Shown here in pieces: positions 1 to 6,712 of a DNA stretch of 12,927 bases. Under the pieces are notes generated by a model that was not told where the DNA came from, did no database searches, and was given only the letters and a program-made list of their open reading frames with translations. Both the position numbers and the translations under genes were made by a program. The DNA comes from Clostridia bacterium (GTDB lineage: Bacteria; Bacillota_A; Clostridia; Christensenellales; UBA1242): NCBI GenBank assembly GCA_017454425.1, contig JAFTCZ010000079.1, positions 1 to 12,927 of the forward strand, given 5' to 3'. Positions within the stretch are counted from its first letter, which is position 1; every line of letters starts with the position of its first letter.

Positions 1-20
1 AGCAATGCAATATTATTCAT
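1..20 (-). CDS. 5' end of an unidentified gene leaving the window
   Basis: On the minus strand an ATG at 20-18 opens a frame reading Met-Asn-Asn-Ile-Ala-Leu before the window ends. It is preceded by GGAG and a 7-nt spacer, a good ribosome binding site, which starts directly at the stop codon of the glycosylase gene (TAG at 33-31). The spacing implies an operon with that gene. Six codons do not allow a product to be named. Confidence 0.6.
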
Positions 21-30
21 AATTTTTCTC

Positions 31-882
31 CTATTTTTGTTTTATCAAGTGAATATCCTTGCGTTTGTAATAAAAAACATATTGCTGCGCATACCCCGAC
101 AAATCACCAAACATATTTACAAAAAAGTTTGTGATGTTTTTTCGGTTAGTCTTTTTTCCGCCAAAATCCTCGAGATAAACTTTTTCTATCCAAGTGTCAA
201 CAGGAAAAACATCTCGCCTACCCAAACCAAAAAGCAAAATGCAATCTGCAACTTTTGGGCCAATTCCTTTAAGTAAAAGTAACTGCTTTCTTGCCGTATT
301 TGTGTCCATGTTGTACAAGTCATTAAGATTAAAATCTGTTGCAAGATGATGAATAGTATCCACAAGATATGCGGACCGATATCCACAACCAAATTTTTCA
401 AAATCTTGCTGAGTTATTGTGCACAATTCTTCAAGTGTAGGAAATGCATAATAGTCTTCAATTTTTTTGCCAAAATGTGTACAAATTTCGTTAATTGTTT
501 TTTGAATTCTTGGAATATTATTGTTGGCAGAAATAATAAAACTTATGATGGTTTCTAACAAGGGTTGATGCAACATTCTTATGCCACTGCCATGCTTTAT
601 TGCATCGCGCAACTGTATCGTTTCACTCAACCTATTTATTATTGTAGCATAATTTGTTTCAAAGTCAAAATATTTTACAAAGAAATTTGCATCATTTGTA
701 ATAATTTTGTAATTTTTGGGGGCTATGCTGCTTATTTTTGCAATCTTATCCCCCGAAATGACATACCATACCCCATCTTTTTTGCCAAACCTAAAAACTT
801 GACCACTGCACAAAGTTGCCTCGGGTTCAAAATTTTTTGCGTCAGTTAGTATTATGTCATTCCCATTTATTGTATACTGCAT
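31..882 (-). CDS. ogg: 8-oxoguanine DNA glycosylase/AP lyase, OGG1 type
   Basis: This 283-residue protein should excise 8-oxoguanine from DNA and cut the abasic site (base excision repair, cytoplasm). The OGG1 hallmarks are in order: GQVFRF (27-32) in the N-terminal domain, SANNNIPRI (118-126), GCGYR (165-169), and the helix-hairpin-helix/GPD motif with GIGPKVADC (206-214), where Lys210 matches the catalytic lysine, followed by FPVDT with Asp229 as the catalytic aspartate. The ATG at 882 is chosen because AAAGGA lies 10 nt upstream. A TTG at 942 could extend the frame by 20 residues, but it has no SD and coincides with the -35 box of the promoter. OGG1-type enzymes occur in some Clostridia alongside or instead of MutM; I cannot see which applies. 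The next gene starts 10 nt downstream, so the two are probably co-transcribed. Confidence 0.9.
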   Translation of the reverse strand: MQYTINGNDIILTDAKNFEPEATLCSGQVFRFGKKDGVWYVISGDKIAKISSIAPKNYKIITNDANFFVKYFDFETNYATIINRLSETIQLRDAIKHGSGIRMLHQPLLETIISFIISANNNIPRIQKTINEICTHFGKKIEDYYAFPTLEELCTITQQDFEKFGCGYRSAYLVDTIHHLATDFNLNDLYNMDTNTARKQLLLLKGIGPKVADCILLFGLGRRDVFPVDTWIEKVYLEDFGGKKTNRKNITNFFVNMFGDLSGYAQQYVFYYKRKDIHLIKQK

Positions 883-913
883 AGTATTGTTTTCCTTTGT
901 GTTTGATGTGCAT

Positions 914-942
914 AGTATATAATAAAAATTAATATTTTTCAA
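914..942 (-). promoter_or_regulatory. Sigma-A promoter of the ogg operon
   Basis: On the minus strand, TTGAAA (942-937), a 17-nt spacer and TATACT (919-914). The predicted start near 907 gives a leader of about 25 nt before the ATG at 882. A heptamer CTATGCA overlaps the end of the -10 box. Confidence 0.7.
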
Positions 943-1003
943 CTATTTTTATTATATAAATTTATTAACAGTTTTTTACATCAAAGTGCATAGCACCAAA
1001 AAC

Positions 1004-1031
1004 AAAAAACAGCACTAATGCATAGTACTGT
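1004..1031 (-). terminator. Rho-independent terminator after rpmA
   Basis: On the minus strand, a 9-bp stem ACAGTACTA/TAGTGCTGT with one G-U pair and a 5-nt loop is followed directly by a T run. It starts 9 nt after the bL27 stop codon and separates the ribosomal operon from ogg. Confidence 0.85.
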
Positions 1032-1040
1032 TATTATATA

Positions 1041-1328
1041 TTATTTTGCCTCGTTTGTAGGAATTATATTAACGCGCTTGCGGTTGTTTTTGAACCTGTC
1101 AAATTTAACAACGCCACTGGTTAATGCAAACAAAGTAAAGTCACGACCTAGACCAACATTTGCACCAGGGTAAAATACTGTGCCGCGTTGACGAACGAGT
1201 ATCTCTCCTGCCTTAACTGTTGTGCCATCGCTGCGCTTGACACCAAGACGCTTTGACTCACTGTCACGGCCGTTCTTACTGCTTCCTTGTCCTTTTTTGT
1301 GAGCAAACAATTGAATGTTAAAGAACAT
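1041..1328 (-). CDS. rpmA: 50S ribosomal protein bL27 (Prp-processed form)
   Basis: A 95-residue bL27, a large-subunit protein whose N-terminal tail reaches the peptidyl-transferase centre. After a short N-terminal extension it has the conserved [15 protein letters not shown] segment (9-23), then the RLGVKR and [16 protein letters not shown] regions. The extension MFFNIQLF matches the Firmicutes pattern in which Prp cuts after the last Phe, here F8/A9, exposing the functional tail; this departs slightly from the usual LQFF-A. The ATG at 1328 is used because GGAGGTG lies just upstream, inside the last codons of prp. A longer frame to 1385 would overlap prp further and has no family support. 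The start overlaps the 3' end of prp by 11 nt, so the two are translationally linked. The usual neighbour obgE does not follow; a terminator does. Confidence 0.96.
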   Translation of the reverse strand: MFFNIQLFAHKKGQGSSKNGRDSESKRLGVKRSDGTTVKAGEILVRQRGTVFYPGANVGLGRDFTLFALTSGVVKFDRFKNNRKRVNIIPTNEAK

Positions 1329-1656
1329 CACACACCTCCATATCAATAAAATCACTGTATTCGTCGTGCAACTCCGAAATCCCACACATCATGGTGCCAA
1401 GTATTATTTGCACATCATGCATAGCACTTTCGTTTAAGTTGTCCGGAATAATCATATCAAAATAACCCGCTTTGTCATCACGATTGATTTTTGCATTAAC
1501 ACCAATTACGCCCAAGATACCAAGTGCCGCTGTTTGCACAATACTAGATAGTGCAGCGCAAACAATGTCTTCGCCTTCTTGACCATAACCAGTGTGCCCA
1601 TCACATATGATGCGGGTGTATTGGTCACCTTTTTTGTATATCTTAATATCTGTCAT
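1318..1656 (-). CDS. prp: Ribosomal-processing cysteine protease Prp
   Basis: A 112-residue Prp (formerly YsxB), the cysteine protease that removes the N-terminal extension of bL27 during ribosome assembly in Firmicutes and relatives. The catalytic pair is visible in the segment [19 protein letters not shown]: His21 and Cys33, with the usual 11 residues between them. The length is normal for the family. The ATG at 1656 is preceded by GAGG at 5 nt. It lies 22 nt after bL21, and its last codons (Met-Glu-Val-Cys-Asp-Val-Leu) contain the SD and the start codon of bL27. Protease and substrate are therefore encoded in overlapping reading frames. Confidence 0.95.
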   Translation of the reverse strand: MTDIKIYKKGDQYTRIICDGHTGYGQEGEDIVCAALSSIVQTAALGILGVIGVNAKINRDDKAGYFDMIIPDNLNESAMHDVQIILGTMMCGISELHDEYSDFIDMEVCDVL

Positions 1657-1678
1657 ACTTTCCTCGCAGATTAAAATA

Positions 1679-1987
1679 TTATTTGATACTGTCTATTCTA
1701 ATCTTTGAATAAGGTTGTCTGTGACCTTGTGCTCGGTGATGACCATTCATCTTTTTGTAAATAGCGATGCTAACTTTTTCGCCTTTACCATGCTCTAACA
1801 CTGTGGCATTTACAACAACCCCATCAACATCTGGGTGTCCAACTTTTGTGACACCCTTGTCGTCTGTTACAAGCAATGCTGGCAAACTGATTTTTGCGTT
1901 AATTTCTTGGTCTAATTTTTCAACCATAACGACATCGCCGGCTTTTACCTTGTATTGTTTGCCACCACAACTAATGATTGCGTACAT
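1679..1987 (-). CDS. rplU: 50S ribosomal protein bL21
   Basis: A 102-residue bL21, which binds 23S rRNA and helps assemble the large subunit. Family signatures are the N-terminal MYAIISCGGKQYKV (1-14), GDVVMVEKL (18-26), and the C-terminal basic GHRQPYSKIRI segment. The length is typical. GGAGG precedes the ATG with a spacing of about 7 nt. It is the first gene of the bL21-Prp-bL27 operon and is read from a near-consensus promoter through a leader of about 80 nt. Confidence 0.97.
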   Translation of the reverse strand: MYAIISCGGKQYKVKAGDVVMVEKLDQEINAKISLPALLVTDDKGVTKVGHPDVDGVVVNATVLEHGKGEKVSIAIYKKMNGHHRAQGHRQPYSKIRIDSIK

Positions 1988-2068
1988 AATTTATCCTCCC
2001 TCTATCCAACCTCGCCAAAATACGGTAATGCAAAACTGCATATTTGTGACCTGATTTGTGCGGATACA
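1988..2068 (-). promoter_or_regulatory. 5' leader of rplU, possible L21 leader RNA
   Basis: About 80 nt separate the predicted transcription start (near 2068) from the rplU ATG. The leader has a small hairpin (ATGCA/TGCAT stem, 4-nt loop, 2041-2028), two copies of CACAAAT 12 nt apart (2060-2054 and 2048-2042), and a G-rich stretch running into the SD. Autoregulatory L21 leaders are known in low-GC Gram-positives. I see position and structure potential but cannot match the covariance model by eye. Confidence 0.4.
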
Positions 2069-2074
2069 AAAGTT

Positions 2075-2103
2075 ATTTTAGCATAAATGGCACCTATTGT
2101 CAA
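2075..2103 (-). promoter_or_regulatory. Strong sigma-A promoter of the rplU operon
   Basis: On the minus strand, a perfect -35 TTGACA (2103-2098), a 17-nt spacer and TAAAAT (2080-2075) preceded by TGC, an extended -10. The predicted start is near 2068. This is the best-matching promoter in the window, as expected for ribosomal protein genes. It is divergent from the lipoprotein promoter, about 80 bp away. Confidence 0.85.
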
Positions 2104-2182
2104 CAGCAAAAACAAATTGCCATTCCAATTTTTCGTCAAAATGCATAAATTGTAATTTTTTTATTTATTTGGGCCATTTGGT

Positions 2183-2211
2183 TTTACATTTTATATTTTT
2201 AAGAATATAAT
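2183..2211 (+). promoter_or_regulatory. Sigma-A promoter of the lipoprotein gene
   Basis: TTTACA (2183-2188), a 17-nt spacer and a perfect TATAAT (2206-2211). The start is expected near 2218, where the inverted repeat TGGAA-TTAT-TTCCA (2218-2231) begins. That repeat could form a 5' hairpin or be a binding site. The leader is about 38 nt. Confidence 0.75.
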
Positions 2212-2256
2212 TATGGCTGGAATTATTTCCAAACAAAATATAACAAGGAGTAAAAA

Positions 2257-3078
2257 ATGTCAAAAAGTTTATCAATCTTTAAGAGCGCATTCTTGTGGGT
2301 ATTGTTGATTGTGCCTATGATGTTTATGTTTGCTGCATGTGACCAACTTGACACAAAGGCTACTTTCCGCAAAGACGCAAACTATTCTGAATCAGATACA
2401 ACAACATTTAACGCGGTTGCAACTGACGCAGCAGTAAGAACTGGTGACAGTTATCGCCTAACTGTTAATATTAAGATGGACGCTACTGCATTAATTCAAG
2501 CACTTGCCACACTTTCTACCGAAGAGGTTAATGTAACCGATGCAAAGGCCGACATGACACTTAACGCAATCATCACACAAGATGCAATTGCAATCAAGAT
2601 GACCGGTACAATGATGGCTGGAACAGAAAAAGAGAAAATTAATGGTTCTATTTATGTAACAGATGGCAAAATGTATGTAGATGGTTCTATGGGTGGCGAA
2701 GCCGTATCAAAAGTGTATGTCGAATTAGCAGCAGGTGATGATTTGTCTGACGCTTTGGCAGAAATTGGCATGGACACTATGTTTAGTCAAATTGACCCAG
2801 CAACAATTGTTGCAGCAGCAAGAGCTTCTGGTGACATCACAGTTAGTGCAAACGGCAACCACTTCAAACTTGAATACAATGTTGAGTCTTTGCCAAACAC
2901 ACTTTTCATCAACTTTGACAAGGACGGCGTTTTTGAGGCTATGCAAGCTGAAATGTCAGCAAATGTATTTGGTGTTGCAATGGAAACAACAGTAATTATT
3001 GCTGGTTTTGATGGCAAAATTGACCTTCCTAACTTTTCTGGATACACAAAAGTTGACAGCCTTGACGATATTGAATAA
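2257..3078 (+). CDS. Putative lipoprotein of unknown function
   Basis: A 273-residue exported protein. The N-terminus has a basic start, a hydrophobic stretch (residues 11-25) and the lipobox-like sequence FAAC with Cys28, so it is probably cleaved before Cys28 and anchored to the outer face of the membrane by a lipid. The lipobox has Phe where Leu is usual. The mature part is acidic and rich in Thr, Ala, Asp and alternating hydrophobic residues (for example DAIAIKMTG, KINGSIYVTDGKMYVDG, NTLFINFD), suggesting a beta-rich fold. This pattern recalls LppX/LprG- or DUF6612-like lipid-binding lipoproteins, but I do not recognise the family and that is only a resemblance. AAGGAG precedes the ATG. 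The gene is monocistronic, with its own promoter and terminator. Confidence 0.85.
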   Translation: MSKSLSIFKSAFLWVLLIVPMMFMFAACDQLDTKATFRKDANYSESDTTTFNAVATDAAVRTGDSYRLTVNIKMDATALIQALATLSTEEVNVTDAKADMTLNAIITQDAIAIKMTGTMMAGTEKEKINGSIYVTDGKMYVDGSMGGEAVSKVYVELAAGDDLSDALAEIGMDTMFSQIDPATIVAAARASGDITVSANGNHFKLEYNVESLPNTLFINFDKDGVFEAMQAEMSANVFGVAMETTVIIAGFDGKIDLPNFSGYTKVDSLDDIE

Positions 3079-3095
3079 TATTTAACATTATTAAT

Positions 3096-3126
3096 AAAAA
3101 GCTACCAAATCGTGGTGGCTTTTTTT
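3096..3126 (+). terminator. Rho-independent terminator after the lipoprotein gene
   Basis: The stem GCTACC/GGTGGC (3101-3106 and 3114-3119, one G-U pair) has a 7-nt loop, is extended by A-T pairs at its base, and ends in a run of seven T. It lies 17 nt after the stop codon. Confidence 0.9.
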
Positions 3127-3128
3127 AT

Positions 3129-3144
3129 TTTGCCTTTAGGCAAA
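3129..3144. repeat. Small perfect inverted repeat
   Basis: TTTGCC-TTTA-GGCAAA forms a 6-bp stem with a 4-nt loop, directly after the lipoprotein terminator and about 25 bp before the -35 box of the next operon. It has no T run on the plus strand. It may be a backup hairpin or a binding site; its role is unknown. Confidence 0.35.
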
Positions 3145-3167
3145 TTATAAAACATAATACAAAATAC

Positions 3168-3196
3168 TTGATAAAAATTAAAAAAAGGGTTATTAT
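3168..3196 (+). promoter_or_regulatory. Sigma-A promoter of the GNAT-DUF2804-GT4 operon
   Basis: TTGATA (3168-3173), a 17-nt spacer and TATTAT (3191-3196). The predicted start is near 3203, inside the 12-bp palindrome at 3198-3209. The leader is about 35 nt. Confidence 0.6.
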
Positions 3197-3197
3197 T

Positions 3198-3209
3198 AAT
3201 TGTACAATT
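3198..3209. promoter_or_regulatory. Perfect palindrome at the transcription start, candidate operator
   Basis: AATTGTACAATT is a perfect 12-bp palindrome just downstream of the -10 box, covering the predicted start point. A dimeric repressor bound there would block initiation. No regulator can be assigned from sequence. Confidence 0.4.
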
Positions 3210-3237
3210 TTTTATACTAAAAAGAGGATTAATTTTT

Positions 3238-4368
3238 ATGATAACAGTAGTTCATGTTACAACAAAATCACAACTTAAAAAATTTGTAGATTTTCAACCC
3301 AAACTTTATAAAGGCAACAAATATTATGTGCCACCAATACGCTCGGACGAGATTGAAGTGTTTACACCAAAAAAGAGCGTACACTTAGGAGAAGATGCGA
3401 AAGCGCAATGTTTTCTTATCTACAAGGACGGCAAAATTGCGGGCCGTGTTGCGGGTATTATTCAACACAATTACAACAAAAAATTTAACGAGAAAAAAGC
3501 CCGCATATCTAGGCTTGATTTTATTGACGATTATGAAGTTGCAAAAGCAACCCTCGATACTGTCGAAAACTGGGCCCGTGCCGAGGGCATGGACAGCATT
3601 CATGGTCCACTGGGGTTTAATGATCTCGAGCGTGAAGGCCTTTTGGTTGACGGCTTTGACAAAATTTCTACATTCGAAACACAATACAGCTATCCTTACT
3701 ACTACCCAATGCTTGAAAAATGCGGATATAAAAAAGATGTAGATTGGCTAGAATTTCAAATACAAGTGCCAACAAAAACCGAAGATTATCGCGCAACCAA
3801 ACTTGCCGACCTTGTTGCAAAACGCTTAAACATTCACGAGGTTCACCCAAAAAGCACAAAAGAACTTGTTGACAAATATTATGAACAGATTTTTGACCTT
3901 TTGGACGAAGCATACAGTGACCTATATGCCACCGTGCCACTTACCCAAAAAGTAAGACAGGGTTTGCTTGTTCAATTCAAACTTCTTATTGACAAAGATT
4001 TTATATCTGTTGTTGTTGACAAAGATGACAACATAGTAGGCGTTGGCATTGCCTTTCCTGCTATTGCAACGGGCATGCAAAAAGCAAAAGGAAAATTGTT
4101 CCCGTTTGGGTTTATACCAATTTTGCACAATCTGCACCACCCCGAAATTGTTGACCTTGCACTTATTGGGGTAAAAAAAGAATATCGTGACAAAGGTGTT
4201 ACCGCACTTATATTCCGCAACATGACCGAAAGGTTGAAGGCAAGAGGCGTAAAAATGGTTGAAACAAACTGTCAGTTAGAAGACAATTTTCAAATTCAAT
4301 CAATTTGCAATAAAGAATATGATTCAAAACTAGCTAGACGCAGACGAAGTTATATCAAACAATTGTAA
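3238..4368 (+). CDS. GNAT-fold acyltransferase-like protein (large, YghO-like)
   Basis: A 376-residue protein of a family usually annotated as GNAT acetyltransferase or hypothetical; its substrate is unknown. It opens with the family pattern KLYKGNKYYVPP (22-33). An N-terminal half has a GNAT-like strand (FLIYKDGKIAGRVAGI, 59-74) and the conserved HGPLGFNDLEREGLLVDGF (122-140). A C-terminal GNAT-like domain has LALIGVKKEYRDKGVTALIF (307-326), where R-x-x-G-x-T is the candidate acyl-CoA pyrophosphate-binding loop; Thr replaces the usual final Gly/Ala. The tail is very basic (LARRRRSYIK). No signal peptide or membrane segment is evident. The ATG at 3238 follows GAGG at about 10 nt. It is the first gene of an operon, with the DUF2804 gene 21 nt downstream. 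Confidence 0.8.
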   Translation: MITVVHVTTKSQLKKFVDFQPKLYKGNKYYVPPIRSDEIEVFTPKKSVHLGEDAKAQCFLIYKDGKIAGRVAGIIQHNYNKKFNEKKARISRLDFIDDYEVAKATLDTVENWARAEGMDSIHGPLGFNDLEREGLLVDGFDKISTFETQYSYPYYYPMLEKCGYKKDVDWLEFQIQVPTKTEDYRATKLADLVAKRLNIHEVHPKSTKELVDKYYEQIFDLLDEAYSDLYATVPLTQKVRQGLLVQFKLLIDKDFISVVVDKDDNIVGVGIAFPAIATGMQKAKGKLFPFGFIPILHNLHHPEIVDLALIGVKKEYRDKGVTALIFRNMTERLKARGVKMVETNCQLEDNFQIQSICNKEYDSKLARRRRSYIKQL

Positions 4369-4389
4369 TGCATAAATTGAGGAGGTATT

Positions 4390-5421
4390 ATGCAACACAA
4401 GGTTAAAAAATGGGTGCCACTTCTTAATGAAGATGGCAATCTAATCGAGCCGGGCTATGCCACAACAATGCTTTTTGATTATGACCGCTCGGACATTAGG
4501 GCAAACAAATTGCGCATAAAAGAATGGGATTATTATCTTATTTACAACAAAGAATTTGCCCTAGCCCTTACTATTGCAGACAATAGTTATATGGGCCTCA
4601 TTAGCGCAAGCGTTATCAACCTAAAGGTTGGCAAAGAAACAACCAAAAGTGCAATGAAGATAATGCCCATGGGCAAAACAAACATGCCACGCACCTCGAA
4701 AGTAGGCCAAACCATGGCCACTACCTCAAAAGTTGGAATGTGTTTTGACAACAATGGTCGCACCAGACATATTGTGTTTGAATATCAAAATTTTGAAAAT
4801 GGCAAACCCCTTGTTGGTGACATTATGCTAACCAACGAACCCGAAGAAAGCATGGTTATTGCCACCCCGTTTACAAAAGACAAGCACTTTTATCTTAACC
4901 AAAAAATTGTGGGCTTTAAGGCTATGGGATATTTTAAGATTGGTGACAAAGAAGTACAGTTTTATCCAAAAGAAACTCGTGCACTTCTTGATTGGGGCCG
5001 TGGCGTTTGGACATACAAAAACACATGGTATTGGGGCTGTGCTTGCGGCACGCTTGGTGACAACGAATTTGGCTTTAACATTGGTGCAGGTTTTGGCGAC
5101 ACTTCGCAAGCAACCGAAAACATGATATTTTTTAATGGCAAGGCCCACAAACTAGATATTGTGACATTTAATATCCCAAAAACAGACAAACAAAAAGATA
5201 ATTTTATGGGCACATGGACATTAGGTTCTACTGACGGTCGCTTTAATATGAAATTTAGGCCAATTATTGACCGTCACGCAAACATGAACTTGGGCATTTT
5301 GTCCTCAAACCAGCATCAGGTCTTTGGAAAATTTACCGGTTTTGTTGTACTTGATGACGGAACAAAAATACATATCAAAAACTTTTTGGGATTTGTTGAA
5401 AAAGTAATAAATAAATGGTAG
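4390..5421 (+). CDS. DUF2804 family protein
   Basis: A 343-residue DUF2804 protein of unknown biochemical function. I recognise the family from its aromatic core DWGRGVWTYKNTWYWG (201-216), followed by FGFNIGAGFGD (227-237), ENMIFFNGKAHKLD (243-256), the MKFRPIIDR strand (287-295) and HQVFGKFTGFVVLDDG (309-324). The many Trp/Tyr/Phe and Gly residues and alternating strands suggest a beta-barrel-like fold with a hydrophobic pocket. A relation to CrtC/AttH-type lipocalin-like enzymes is possible but unchecked. No signal peptide or transmembrane segment is visible. A strong SD, GGAGG, lies just before the ATG. It sits between the GNAT-like and glycosyltransferase genes, with 21 and 6 nt gaps, so it is the middle gene of the operon. 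Lipid or glycolipid modification is a context-based guess only. Confidence 0.85.
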   Translation: MQHKVKKWVPLLNEDGNLIEPGYATTMLFDYDRSDIRANKLRIKEWDYYLIYNKEFALALTIADNSYMGLISASVINLKVGKETTKSAMKIMPMGKTNMPRTSKVGQTMATTSKVGMCFDNNGRTRHIVFEYQNFENGKPLVGDIMLTNEPEESMVIATPFTKDKHFYLNQKIVGFKAMGYFKIGDKEVQFYPKETRALLDWGRGVWTYKNTWYWGCACGTLGDNEFGFNIGAGFGDTSQATENMIFFNGKAHKLDIVTFNIPKTDKQKDNFMGTWTLGSTDGRFNMKFRPIIDRHANMNLGILSSNQHQVFGKFTGFVVLDDGTKIHIKNFLGFVEKVINKW

Positions 5422-5427
5422 GAAATT

Positions 5428-6699
5428 ATGGATAAAAAAAGATTAAATATTGGAATGGGCATGGACTCATACTTGCCAACAGTTGACGGAGTTGTTATGT
5501 GCATGCACAACTATTGCTTAAACGCAAGCCGCGAGCACAATGTAACTGCTCTTGTGCCAAAGAATACAAAAAGTCATGTTGACAACTATCCTTACAAGGT
5601 GTTAAGATGCAAAAGCATGTATATTCCTATTGCAAAATATTTTTATGGCGTGCCAAGCATAGATGGCAAGTTCAAAAAAGAAGTATATAACATGGATTTT
5701 GACATTTTGCACATGCACTCACCTTTTAATATGTCAAAGTTTGCAATTAAACTTGCAAAAAAGAAGAACATTCCAATAGTATCTACTTTTCACACAAACT
5801 TTAGGCCAATTTTTCAAGATGTGTTGGGCTCGAACGCCATGGCCGAGGCCGTAGTCAAATCTATTGGCAAAGTTTACAATCAAATGGACGAAGTTTTTGT
5901 GTGCTCTCCTTACATTGCCGAACAAGCGCGCTCTTTTGGGTATAAGGGCAAAATAACAATCTTGCCTTTTGGCACCGAACTCGAGCGTGCTGACAATGTC
6001 GAAGAACTTCGCACACAAGCAAACGAAAAACTAGGGCTAAACCCCGATGAACTAGTATTTTTGTATGTTGGTCGTGTTGTTCCGCTTAAGCGTATTGATT
6101 TTTCTATCCGCAGCCTAAAAACCCTAAAAGATAAAGGAATAAAATTTAAGTTTTTGGTGGTTGGAAAAGGACTTTATCAAAAGGACCTCGAGGCCCTTGC
6201 AAAAGATTTGGGGCTTGAAAACGAAGTCAAGCTTATGGGTTTTGTAGACCGTGAGTTGTTGCCATACATCAATGCTCGTGCTGACCTACTTCTGTTCCCT
6301 TCTCTGTATGACAACTTTGGCCTAGTAAAGGTAGAGGCCGCAGCATATTCTACCCCGGGCGTTTATATAGAGGATACGCCTGCGGGCTATGGTGTAACTG
6401 ATGGTCAAAATGGTTATTTAAGTGCTGACAATCAAGAAAGTTTTACCGCAAAAATTTTGGAAGCAATAAGTGACCGTGCAAAACTAAAACAAGTTGGCAT
6501 AAATGCAAGCAAAGAATTATATATCCACTGGTCAGATTGCACCAAACAATTAATAAAAAGATATTATGAGATAATTGAAGAAAAGAAACAAAAATTAGCA
6601 CAACAAGAGATTGCCTCAACACAAACAACAAAGCAAAGCAAAAAACAAAAACAAAAATTAATTGATAAGTATTATACAAAAAAACAAAAAGCACATTAA
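5428..6699 (+). CDS. Glycosyltransferase family 4, diacylglycerol-glucosyltransferase-like
   Basis: A 423-residue GT-B glycosyltransferase (GT4), probably at the inner face of the membrane, moving a sugar from a nucleotide sugar to a lipid such as diacylglycerol. The N-terminal domain has DSYLPTVDGV (13-22), HMHSPFNMSKFA (95-106) and the acceptor-site motif TFHTNF (120-125). The C-terminal donor domain has YVGRVVPLKRID (213-224), VVGKG (244-248) and FPSLYDNFGLVKVEA (290-304). The GT4 E-x7-E motif is present as D295-x7-E303, a conservative change of the first Glu. Overall it resembles monoglucosyl-diacylglycerol synthases; the exact acceptor is inferred. The tail from about 385 is Lys/Gln-rich and strongly basic, which could help bind acidic membranes. 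The SD overlaps the DUF2804 stop codon 6 nt upstream. The stop codon lies inside the terminator hairpin. Confidence 0.88.
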   Translation: MDKKRLNIGMGMDSYLPTVDGVVMCMHNYCLNASREHNVTALVPKNTKSHVDNYPYKVLRCKSMYIPIAKYFYGVPSIDGKFKKEVYNMDFDILHMHSPFNMSKFAIKLAKKKNIPIVSTFHTNFRPIFQDVLGSNAMAEAVVKSIGKVYNQMDEVFVCSPYIAEQARSFGYKGKITILPFGTELERADNVEELRTQANEKLGLNPDELVFLYVGRVVPLKRIDFSIRSLKTLKDKGIKFKFLVVGKGLYQKDLEALAKDLGLENEVKLMGFVDRELLPYINARADLLLFPSLYDNFGLVKVEAAAYSTPGVYIEDTPAGYGVTDGQNGYLSADNQESFTAKILEAISDRAKLKQVGINASKELYIHWSDCTKQLIKRYYEIIEEKKQKLAQQEIASTQTTKQSKKQKQKLIDKYYTKKQKAH

Positions 6700-6712
6700 A
6701 AAATGTGCTTTT
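6687..6712. terminator. Bidirectional terminator between convergent genes
   Basis: The stem GCACATT/AATGTGC (6691-6697 and 6702-6708) has an AAAA loop and flanking A and T runs, so both strands end in T runs. It overlaps the stop codon of the glycosyltransferase (6697-6699) and the last bases of the SGNH gene (stop 6713-6711). Confidence 0.88.

Noticed and set aside
883..942. TTG start adding 20 residues to the glycosylase
   Set aside because: No SD is present, the TTG is part of the -35 box, and the predicted transcript starts downstream of it. The ATG at 882 has AAAGGA.
1329..1385. Longer bL27 frame starting at 1385
   Set aside because: It would overlap prp by 68 nt and has no family counterpart. 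The ATG at 1328 has GGAGGTG and gives the classic Prp-cleavable extension.
2735..2995. Gln/Leu-rich frames overlapping the lipoprotein gene
   Set aside because: They are shadow frames without ribosome binding sites; the composition comes from Ala/Asn-rich codons read out of frame.
6570..6699. Lys/Gln-rich A-rich tail of the glycosyltransferase as a repeat or frameshifted end
   Set aside because: The frame stays open to a stop inside a good terminator, and no regular repeat unit is visible. A basic tail is plausible for a membrane-associated enzyme.
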